Below, piece after piece: positions 57,352 to 64,000 of a DNA stretch of 64,000 nucleotides. Origin of the DNA: Paucibacter_B soli (lineage in GTDB: Bacteria; Pseudomonadota; Gammaproteobacteria; Burkholderiales; Burkholderiaceae_C); NCBI RefSeq assembly GCF_037482845.1, contig NZ_JBBHJW010000002.1, positions 679,845-743,844 on the forward strand, read 5' to 3'. The notes below the pieces were generated by a model. The model was given only the letters and a program-made list of their open reading frames with translations. It searched no databases and was not told where the DNA came from. How positions within the stretch are numbered: position 1 is the first letter of the stretch; each line of letters opens with the position of its first letter. The position numbers and the translations under genes are program-made.

Positions 57352-60300
57352 CTAAATCAGCGGCAGTTGCTGCCAGCCCTCATCGCGCCAGCTCTGGTGC
57401 GTGTGGCCGTGCAGCGCCGTAGGGCCGTCGGCATGCCGTTCCGGCATCGGGCGCGGCGCCTCGGGCGTAAAGGGCGCGGCCGGGGCCAGCAACTCGGTCA
57501 GCGGCGGCAGATTGGCATGGGCGCTGCGCGTGCCCTCGCCGGTGAGCCAGACGTCGGCCAGCGCCGCGCTGCTGCCATCCTCGCGCCGGTAGCTGGCGGT
57601 GAGGCCCAGCAGATTGCCATGGTCGATCTCCTTGCCGGCGTGCGCCTGCAGGTCCAGCTCGGTGATGCCCAGTTCGGCCAGGGTCTTGAGTTCGCCCGGG
57701 TCGCTCTGGCCATTGCTGTTGGCATCGATCCAGACGCGCAGGTTCTTGAATTCGGCGTCGGCGGCGCTGAGCTTGCCGTCGTGGTTGCTGTCCAGCGCCG
57801 CCATGGCGGCAAAGCCGTCGCGCGCGCGGCTGCCGTCGGGCAGGCGGGTGGCGCTGCCGAACAGCTCGCTGCCGTCGTTGATGCGGCCGTCGTGGTTGCG
57901 GTCCATCGCCAGCAGGCCATCACTGGGCGCCACCCAGGCCACCCGTCCGTGCTGGCCGCTGGCATTCAGGTCGAAATGCACGCCCTGGGCGGCGGCCAGG
58001 GTGCGCACGCCGTCGCCGTTCAGGTCCAGCATCACCGGGGTGGCGAGGAAATAGGCGCTCAGCTGCGCGCCCGACATGACGCCGATGTCGCTGGTCTCGA
58101 AGGCCGCGATCTGGGCCGTGCTCATCGCCGCGATGTCCTCCACCTGCAGGCCGGGGATCTGGGCGGTGGTGAGGGCCACGATGTCGGCGGTGCTGATAGA
58201 ACGGATCTGGGCGGTGGTGAAGGCGCTGACCTGGGCGGTGCTGAGGCTCGCGAACAGGCTGGTGCTGATCGACGCCACCTGCTCGTTGACCAGGCTGGCG
58301 ATATGCGCGGTGGACAGGCGCGCGAACTGCGCCGTGCTGAGGGCATTGAGGTCCTCGGTGGACAGGCCCGCCACCTGGGCATTGGTGAGCGAGCCGACCT
58401 GGGCGGGCGTCAGCGCGGCGATCTGCGTGGTGCTGAGGCCGGCCAGCTGCTCGGGCGCGAGCGCGCGCAGCGAGGCGCTGGAGAGCACCGCCAGGTCGCG
58501 CGTCTCGATCGCCGCGATCTGCTGCGATTGCAGCGCCGCCACCTGCGCGGTGGTGAGGTTGGCGAATTGCTGGGTGCTGAGCGCGACGATGGCGGCGCTG
58601 CTGAGCCCGGCGAAGGCGCTGGCGCTCAGGCCGCGGATCGCGCTGCTGCTCAGCGCCGCCAGGTCGGCGGTTTCCAGTGCGGCAATCTGGGTGGTGCTCA
58701 GGCCCGCCACCTGGGCGCTGCCGAGCGCGGCGAACTGCGCCGTGCCCAGGGCGTTCAGCGCCTGGGTCGAGAGCGCCGCGAGCTGGCCGGAACCGAGCAG
58801 GGCGATCTGCGCCGGCACCAGGGCCGCGATCTGGGCCGAGCCCAGTCCCTCGAACTGCGCTGGCGTCAGCGCCTTGAAGGCGGCCGTGGCGAGCGCGCCG
58901 ATGTCGCGCGTCTCGATCGCCGCGATCTGGCTGCTGCTGAAGCCGGCCACCTGGGCCGAGGTGAGCGCGGCGAATTGATGGCTGCCCAGCGCCACGATGG
59001 CGGCCGTGGAGAGACCGCCCAGCATGCTGGCGCTGAAGCCGCGTATGCCGCTGCTGCTGATGGCCGCCAGGTCGGCGCTCTCCAGCGCGGCGATCTGCGC
59101 GGGCTTGAGCCCGGACAGCTGCGCGCTGCTGAGCGCGGCGAACTGGGCCGTGCCCAGCGAGTTGAGCACTTGGGTGGCGAGCGCGCCGAGCTGGGCGCTG
59201 CTCAGCAGCGCCACCTGACCGGGCGAGAGGGCGCCCAGCTGCGCGCTGCTCAGGGCTGCGAACTGGGCCGGCGTCAGGGCCTTGAAGGCGGCGGTGGAAA
59301 TGGCCGCGATGTCCTGGGTCTGGATCGCGGCGATCTGGCTGGAACTCAGCGCCACGACCTGTGCCGTGCTCAGGGCCGCAAACTGTTCGGTGCTCAGGGC
59401 CACGATGGCGGCGCTGCTGAGCGCGGCAATGCCGGCGCTGGCCAGCCCCTTGAGTGCGCTGCTGCTGATGGCCGCCACGTCGGCGGTCTCCAGCTTGCCG
59501 ATCTGCTGCGGCGTCAGCGCCGCCAGCTGGGCGCTCGTGAGCGCGGCGAACTGCGTGGTGCTGAGGCCGTTGAGCGCCTGCGTGCTCAGGGCCGCCAGCT
59601 GATGGTTGCTGAAGGCCGCCACCTGGGCCGGGGTGAGGGCCGCGATCTGCGCGGGGGTCAGGCCTTGCAGCTGCGAGTCGGCAAAGCCGCGGATCGCGGC
59701 CGTGCCCAGGGCCACCAGGTCCTGGGTCTCGATGGCGGCGATCTGCGAGGCCTTCAGCGCCGCCATCTGGCCCGATCCGAAGGCGCCGAACTGCTCGGAG
59801 GTGAGGGCGGCGATCTGTTGCGGCTGCAGGGCGGCGATGGCCTGGGTGCCCATGGCCTTGATGCCCGCGGTGCTGAGCGCGGCGAGGTCCTGCAGCTCCA
59901 GTTTGGCGATCTGATCCGGACGCAGCGCCGCCACCTGGGCCGAAGCAAGTGCGGCGAACTGGCTGCTGTCCAGCGCATTCAGCTGGGCACTGCTGAGCGC
60001 CGCCAGCTGGGCGGTGGTGAGCGCGCTCACCTGGAGGCTGCTCAGCGACTGCAGTTGCTCGGGCGTCAGCCCTCCGAGCTGCTGGGTCGCCAGCGCGCGC
60101 AGCGCGGCGCTGCCGAGCTGGGCCAGATCGGCGGTTTCGATCGCCGCGATCTGGCTGGCGCTGAGTTTGCTGGTCTGCGCCGAACTCAAGGTAGCGAACT
60201 GCTCGCTGGTGAGCGCGGCGATGCCCGCCGGGCTGATGGCCGCCATCGCGGCGCTGCCCAGGGCCTTGATGGCGCTGGTGCTCAGGGCCGCCAGGTCTTC

Positions 60301-61194
60301 CAGTTGCAGCGCCGCGATCTGGGCCGTGGAGAGGCCCGCCACCTGCGCGCTGGTGAGAGCAGCGAATTGTTCGCTGCTGAGCGCGTTGAGCGTCTCGGGT
60401 GCGAGTTTGCCAAGCTGCTGGCTGCTGATGGCCGCGATTTGCAGGCTGTTGAACGATTGCAGCTGGGTCGAACTCAAGCCCTCCAGCTGGGCCGCGGAAA
60501 GCGCGCGCATCTGCGCGCTGCCGAGGGCGTCCAGCTGCTCGGGCGACAAGGCCCTGAGCCCCTGGCTGCTGAGCTTGGCGATGTCGCGCGTCTCGATCGC
60601 GGCGATCTGGCCGCTGCTCAGGCTCGCCAGCTGTGCGCTGCTCAGCGCGGCAAACTGCGCCGTGCCCAGGCCCACGATCTGTGCCGTCGTCAGGCTGGCC
60701 ATCACCTGGGTCGTCAGGGTGGCGAGATCGGCGGTTTCCAGCGCGCCCAGCTGGGCGCTGCTGAAGGCCAGCACCTGGCTGCTGGTGAAGGCCGCGAACT
60801 GCTTGCTGGTGAAGGCGTTCAGGTCGGCCGTGCCGAGCTTGGCGATCTGCTGGGTGGTGAGCGCCGCCACCTGGAAGGCGGTGAGTGCCGGCGTCTGCGC
60901 CGAGGTGAGGGCGTTGATATGGGCGCTGGAGAGCAGTTGCAGATTGGCGGTGCTGAGCGAGGCCAGGTCGCGCGTCTGCAGTGCCGCCATCTGCTGGGTG
61001 GTGATGCCGGGTACCTGCGCACTCGTCAGGTTGGCGAACTGCACCGCGCTCAGGGCATTCAGCTGGGCCGTGCTCATCGCCGCGATCTGGGTCGAGGTGA
61101 GCGCGGCCGCCTGGTCATCGCTGATGGCCAGGGGGTCGGCGGGCGGCGCCTGGCCGAACAGGATCAGCAGGCGCTGGGTGATGGAGCCAAGCAT
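57352..61194 (-). CDS. giant octapeptide-repeat protein with C-terminal calcium-binding-type module (putative T1SS substrate)
   Basis: 1280 residues. No signal peptide. About 25 unique N-terminal residues (MLGSITQRLLILFGQAPPAD), then about 127 repeats of an 8-residue unit, L-[ST]-[ST]-x-[QD]-[ILVF]-x-A, to about residue 1045. The last 230 residues hold four EF-hand-like loops (DLNGDGVRTL, DRNHDGRINDGSELF, DSNHDGKLSAAD, DANSNGQSDPGEL) and end LPLI. The octads are organised in a 136-residue (17-octad, 408-bp) super-repeat. I do not recognise a named family for the repeat; the C-terminal module is seen in secreted calcium-binding proteins. It is 60 bp upstream of the sugar genes on the same strand. 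A secreted fibre or adhesin is the likeliest role (inference). Confidence 0.85.
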   Translation of the reverse strand: MLGSITQRLLILFGQAPPADPLAISDDQAAALTSTQIAAMSTAQLNALSAVQFANLTSAQVPGITTQQMAALQTRDLASLSTANLQLLSSAHINALTSAQTPALTAFQVAALTTQQIAKLGTADLNAFTSKQFAAFTSSQVLAFSSAQLGALETADLATLTTQVMASLTTAQIVGLGTAQFAALSSAQLASLSSGQIAAIETRDIAKLSSQGLRALSPEQLDALGSAQMRALSAAQLEGLSSTQLQSFNSLQIAAISSQQLGKLAPETLNALSSEQFAALTSAQVAGLSTAQIAALQLEDLAALSTSAIKALGSAAMAAISPAGIAALTSEQFATLSSAQTSKLSASQIAAIETADLAQLGSAALRALATQQLGGLTPEQLQSLSSLQVSALTTAQLAALSSAQLNALDSSQFAALASAQVAALRPDQIAKLELQDLAALSTAGIKAMGTQAIAALQPQQIAALTSEQFGAFGSGQMAALKASQIAAIETQDLVALGTAAIRGFADSQLQGLTPAQIAALTPAQVAAFSNHQLAALSTQALNGLSTTQFAALTSAQLAALTPQQIGKLETADVAAISSSALKGLASAGIAALSSAAIVALSTEQFAALSTAQVVALSSSQIAAIQTQDIAAISTAAFKALTPAQFAALSSAQLGALSPGQVALLSSAQLGALATQVLNSLGTAQFAALSSAQLSGLKPAQIAALESADLAAISSSGIRGFSASMLGGLSTAAIVALGSHQFAALTSAQVAGFSSSQIAAIETRDIGALATAAFKALTPAQFEGLGSAQIAALVPAQIALLGSGQLAALSTQALNALGTAQFAALGSAQVAGLSTTQIAALETADLAALSSSAIRGLSASAFAGLSSAAIVALSTQQFANLTTAQVAALQSQQIAAIETRDLAVLSSASLRALAPEQLAGLSTTQIAALTPAQVGSLTNAQVAGLSTEDLNALSTAQFARLSTAHIASLVNEQVASISTSLFASLSTAQVSAFTTAQIRSISTADIVALTTAQIPGLQVEDIAAMSTAQIAAFETSDIGVMSGAQLSAYFLATPVMLDLNGDGVRTLAAAQGVHFDLNASGQHGRVAWVAPSDGLLAMDRNHDGRINDGSELFGSATRLPDGSRARDGFAAMAALDSNHDGKLSAADAEFKNLRVWIDANSNGQSDPGELKTLAELGITELDLQAHAGKEIDHGNLLGLTASYRREDGSSAALADVWLTGEGTRSAHANLPPLTELLAPAAPFTPEAPRPMPERHADGPTALHGHTHQSWRDEGWQQLPLI
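58060..61116 (-). repeat. 24-bp / octapeptide tandem repeats, 408-bp higher-order period
   Basis: The word CGATCTGG/CGATCTGC recurs at 58515, 58923, 59331, 59739 and 60147, exactly 408 bp apart, as do many other words around it. Upstream of 60147 the phase slips (next matching word at 60603, 456 bp, two octads more). Each 408-bp copy encodes 17 octads, two of which carry an acidic ExxD pattern (IETRDIGA, LETADLAA). Confidence 0.85.
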
Positions 61195-61227
61195 CGCGAT
61201 GTGTGGCCAATATTGCAGACATGCGGC

Positions 61228-61261
61228 GGGCGGAGGCGGTGCACGCAGGCCCCACCTCCGC
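61228..61261. promoter_or_regulatory. GC-rich hairpin between the two repeat genes
   Basis: GGCGGAGGCGG (61228-61238) and CCACCTCCGCC (61251-61261) are complementary, with one wobble pair and a 12-nt loop, in the 88-bp gap between the paralogues. It has no T-run, so it may attenuate or stabilise rather than end the transcript. Confidence 0.45.
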
Positions 61262-61282
61262 CCTCCGCAGGCTGATCTTGCA

Positions 61283-64000
61283 TCAGATCAGCGGCACACC
61301 CTTGTTGTTCTCGTCGTCCTCCGGTCGCTTGAGCGGCAAGAGATGGGCATGCAGTTCGGCCTCGCGGTGCTGCGCCGCCGTCATGATGCCGCCGCCGCCA
61401 GGCATCACCTCCATGCTGGGCGCCGCCAACAGATCGTTCAGCTTGACATCGGTGGGCGGGCTCGCCTCGCCGTCCTGCGGCTTTTCCTTGCGGAACCAGA
61501 CGTCGGCCATCGCATGGTCGGCACCATCCCCGGTCTTGTAGCTGGAAACCAGACCCAGCAGATTGCCATGGTCGTAGCTGCTGCCCGTCTTGGCGTGCAG
61601 ATCCAGTTCGACGATGTTGAGCTCGGTCAGTGTCTTCAGCTCGCCGGCATCGGTCTTGCCGTCGTGGTTGGCGTCCACCCAGACTCGCAGGTCCTGGAAG
61701 TGCACGTCGGCCGCCGTCAGCTTGCCATCGTGGTTGCTGTCCTCCATGGACATGGCGGCGTAGCCGTCTCCGGCGCGCTGGCCGTTGGCCAGGCGGGTGG
61801 CCGCGCCAAACAGCTCGGCGCCGCTGTTGATGATGCCGTCGTGGTTGCGGTCCATCACCAACAAGCCGTCGCTGCCGGCAGTCCAACCCACCTTGTCGCG
61901 CGTGCCGGTGTCCATGATGTCGAAGCGCACACCATCGGCAGCCGAGACGGTGCTGATGCCATCGCCGTTGAGGTCCAGAACCACCGGCGTGACGGACAGC
62001 AGCGCACTGAGCTGAGCCCCGCTGAGCAAGCCGATCTGGTCGCTGGTGATCGCGTCGTAGGAGGCCATCGTGAGCGCCGCCAGGTCGCGGGTCTCGAAGG
62101 CTGCCAACTGCACGCTGGACAGCGCGCGGATCTGATCGGTGGTGAAGGCCGCGGCGTGATCCGTGGTCATGGCCACCAGCTGTGCGGTGCCCATTACGGA
62201 GATTTCCGTGGTCGTCAGCGACACCCACTGATCTGTGCTCAGGGCCGCGATGGACGCGGTGCTGAGGGCGCGCAGATCGGCGGTCTCCAGGTGCGAGATC
62301 TGCAAGGTCGTCAGCGCCGAGACCTGGCTGGCCGTCATCACCGCAAACTGGCTCGAGGTGAAGGCGTTCAGGTCAGCGGTGTTCATGGTCGCCAGCTGAT
62401 CGGTGCTCAGCTGGATGACCTGCGCCGCCAGCGACTGCAGCTGGGTGGACGACAGGGCATCGATCTGATCGCTGGTCAGCGCCCGCAGCGAGTTGGGGTT
62501 GAGTGCGCGCAGATCGGCGGTCTCCAGATTGCTGATCTGCAGCGTGCTCAGTGCCATCACCTGGTCGGTAGCGAGGGCCGCGAACTGTGCCGTACCCAGC
62601 GCGTTCAGGTCGTCCGTGGTGAGGTGGTTGATCTGGTCCGTGCTGAAGGCCGCCACCTGGGCCGTGGTGAACTTGCTGAACTGATCGCTGGTGAAGGCAT
62701 TCAGGTCAGCGGTGTTCAGGCTCAGGATCTGGTCGGTACCCAGGGCCACGATCTGGCTGGAGGTCAGCGCCTGCAACTGGCCATTGGTCAGGGCATCGAG
62801 CTGGTCGCTGGTGAGAGCGCGCAGGGTCGCAGTGCCCAGGGCCTTGAGATCGGCGGTCTCGATCGCCGCGATATGCGCGGTCGAGAAGTCGCCTATCTGG
62901 GCCGAGGTCAGCGCCGCCACTTGGGCCGAGCTGAGCGCGACGATGTCCGCAGTGGCCAGGCCGGCGATCTGTGTCGAACCCAGCGCCGCCACCTGGCTGG
63001 CGGTGAGCTGGCCGATCTGGTCGGAGTTCAGCGCCGCGATCTGGTCGGAGCTGAGCGCCTGCAGGGCTGCCGTGCCGATGGCACGCAGGTCGGCCGACTC
63101 CAGCTTGGGCAGCTGCACCGAGGTGAGGGCGGCGACCTGCTCGCTGGTCATCGCGGCGAACTGCGCGGTGCCGAGGGCGTTGAGGTCCTCCGTCGTCAGA
63201 TGGCCGATCTGGTCGCTCGTCATCGCGGCCACCTGGGCCGAGGTGAACTTGGCGAACTGGTCCGAGGTCAGCGCGTTCAGATCACCGGTGTTGAGACCGC
63301 GCACCTGGTCGGTGCTGAGTGCGGCCACCTGGGCGCTGGTGAGCGCCTGCAGCTGGCCATTGCTCAGTGCATCGAGCTGGTCGCTGGTCAGGGCGCGCAG
63401 TGCCGAGGTCGAGAGCGACTTCAGGTCGGCCGTCTCGATGGCGGCAATCTGTGCGGTCGAGAAATCGACGATCTGCGCCGAGCTCAGGGCCGCGATCTGC
63501 GCCGAGCTCAGGGCCACGACGTCGGCCGTGCTCAGGCCAGGCAGATGGTCGCTGGTGAGCGCGCCGATCTGGCCGGTGGTGAGCTGGCCGATCTGGTCAC
63601 TCGTGAGGTTGGCAATCTGATCCGAGTTCAGCGCACGCAGGGCTGCGGTGCTGATCGCACGCAGATCGGCGGACTCCAGCTTGGGCAGCTGTACCGAGGT
63701 CAGCGCCGCCACCTGCTCGGTGCTCATGGCTGCGAACTGTGCGGTGCCCAGGGCGTTCAGGTCCTCGGTAGTGAGATGCCTGATCTGGTCACTGCTCATC
63801 GCGGCCACCTGGGCCGAGGTCAGCTTGGCGAACTGATCCGAGGTCAGCGCATTCAGGTCGCCGGTATTGAGGCCGCGTACCTGGTCGGTGGTCAGGGCCG
63901 CTACCTGGGTGGAGGTGAGGGCCTGCAGCTGGCCGTTGGTGAGCGCGTCGAGCTGGTCGCTGGTCAGCGCACGCAGGGCCGAGGTCGAGAGCGCCTTCAG
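61283..64000 (-). CDS. giant octapeptide-repeat protein, second paralogue, 5' end beyond the window
   Basis: The frame is open through base 64000, so at least 905 residues are present and the N-terminus is missing; the ATG at 63808 is internal. Repeats follow the same octad (LTSDQLDA, LTSAQVAA, IETADLKA, LTTEDLNA) but with a 192-residue (24-octad) super-repeat. The last 240 residues match the paralogue's module: VVLDLNGDGIST, DRNHDGIINSGAELF, DSNHDGKLTAAD, DANHDGKTDAGEL, and the end VPLI. 88 bp upstream of the first paralogue, probably co-transcribed. Confidence 0.85.
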   Translation of the reverse strand: MKALSTSALRALTSDQLDALTNGQLQALTSTQVAALTTDQVRGLNTGDLNALTSDQFAKLTSAQVAAMSSDQIRHLTTEDLNALGTAQFAAMSTEQVAALTSVQLPKLESADLRAISTAALRALNSDQIANLTSDQIGQLTTGQIGALTSDHLPGLSTADVVALSSAQIAALSSAQIVDFSTAQIAAIETADLKSLSTSALRALTSDQLDALSNGQLQALTSAQVAALSTDQVRGLNTGDLNALTSDQFAKFTSAQVAAMTSDQIGHLTTEDLNALGTAQFAAMTSEQVAALTSVQLPKLESADLRAIGTAALQALSSDQIAALNSDQIGQLTASQVAALGSTQIAGLATADIVALSSAQVAALTSAQIGDFSTAHIAAIETADLKALGTATLRALTSDQLDALTNGQLQALTSSQIVALGTDQILSLNTADLNAFTSDQFSKFTTAQVAAFSTDQINHLTTDDLNALGTAQFAALATDQVMALSTLQISNLETADLRALNPNSLRALTSDQIDALSSTQLQSLAAQVIQLSTDQLATMNTADLNAFTSSQFAVMTASQVSALTTLQISHLETADLRALSTASIAALSTDQWVSLTTTEISVMGTAQLVAMTTDHAAAFTTDQIRALSSVQLAAFETRDLAALTMASYDAITSDQIGLLSGAQLSALLSVTPVVLDLNGDGISTVSAADGVRFDIMDTGTRDKVGWTAGSDGLLVMDRNHDGIINSGAELFGAATRLANGQRAGDGYAAMSMEDSNHDGKLTAADVHFQDLRVWVDANHDGKTDAGELKTLTELNIVELDLHAKTGSSYDHGNLLGLVSSYKTGDGADHAMADVWFRKEKPQDGEASPPTDVKLNDLLAAPSMEVMPGGGGIMTAAQHREAELHAHLLPLKRPEDDENNKGVPLI
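62040..64000 (-). repeat. 24-bp / octapeptide tandem repeats, 576-bp higher-order period
   Basis: Equivalent words (GTCCTC/GTCGTC in the LTTEDLNA octad) are at 62609, 63185 and 63761, exactly 576 bp apart. Each copy encodes 24 octads, with acidic D-type octads at positions 1, 5, 11, 15 and 21 (spacing 4-6-4-6-4). The array continues past the window end. Confidence 0.87.

Noticed and set aside
57367..61275. A 1302-codon open frame on the plus strand across the whole first repeat gene
   Set aside because: It mirrors the 24-bp repeat: if one unit lacks a stop in a frame, all do. Its Gly/Arg/Gln-rich translation has no domain, while the minus frame has the octad and the EF-hand-like module.
57352..64000. 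Similarity of the octads (LTPAQVAAL) to TAL-effector repeats (LTPEQVVAIAS)
   Set aside because: The unit is 8 residues, not 34, there are no paired variable residues, and the C-terminal module is of the secreted calcium-binding type. The likeness is probably only helix N-capping by S/T-x-x-Q.
58060..64000. CRISPR array, because of regular direct repeats
   Set aside because: Repeats are degenerate, in frame with codons, have no unique spacers and encode a continuous protein. No cas genes are present.

Overview
The window is GC-rich, densely coded bacterial chromosome. Gene content and order point to a betaproteobacterium of the order Burkholderiales, most likely the Rubrivivax/Roseateles/Sphaerotilaceae side. 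The main evidence is the block acnB - citE-like lyase - mdh - (divergent) gntR - sdhCDAB - sdhE - gltA, the large NAD-glutamate dehydrogenase and the MocR/PNPOx pair. This placement is inference from gene order and protein style. I see no rRNA, tRNA, CRISPR array, integrase or insertion sequence.

Layout. 1-6.1 kb: 3' part of a large NAD-glutamate dehydrogenase, then a divergent FMN-binding PNPOx-like protein / MocR regulator pair. 6.1-6.5 kb: noncoding, with a 60-bp-arm imperfect inverted repeat and the acnB terminator. 6.5-18.9 kb: TCA cycle block (aconitase B, a citrate-lyase-like enzyme, malate dehydrogenase, GntR regulator, succinate dehydrogenase with its FAD assembly factor, citrate synthase). 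A VapBC toxin-antitoxin pair sits directly upstream of acnB. 18.9-23.3 kb: purine-nucleoside salvage operon under a LacI-type regulator with a perfect operator palindrome (ribokinase, nucleoside hydrolase, TRZ/ATZ deaminase). 23.3-38.3 kb: housekeeping and miscellaneous genes (methyltransferase, PurL, PAS sensor kinase, HtrA-like protease, DUF1624 membrane protein, glycerophosphodiesterase lipoprotein, RlmB, Upp, a split chromate transporter, a D-2-hydroxyacid dehydrogenase, a hypothetical protein).

38.5-64 kb is an accessory, surface-glycoconjugate region and the most interesting part. It holds a DUF616 glycosyltransferase-like protein, two FkbM-type methyltransferases and a 1140-residue fusion (asparagine-synthase-like amidotransferase + fucosyltransferase-like domain + methyltransferase). 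A plus-strand operon follows: TPR/O-GlcNAc-transferase-like GT41 enzyme, complete type I secretion system (ABC exporter with a degenerate C39-like domain, HlyD adaptor, TolC-like outer membrane protein) and a SAM methyltransferase. Facing it is a minus-strand run. It begins with two giant paralogous proteins made of an 8-residue Ser/Thr-rich repeat and ending in a calcium-binding-type module. It continues with enzymes for a dTDP-3-amino-3,6-dideoxyhexose (ketoisomerase fused to an acyltransferase, PLP aminotransferase, GT2 glycosyltransferase, two further hexapeptide acyltransferases).

The working interpretation is inference: the repeat proteins are type I secretion substrates that may be O-glycosylated in the cytoplasm by the GT41 enzyme and further decorated by the neighbouring sugar enzymes and methyltransferases, giving a secreted or surface glycoprotein. 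Both repeat genes share the 24-bp/octapeptide unit but use different exact higher-order periods: 408 bp (17 octads) in one and 576 bp (24 octads) in the other.
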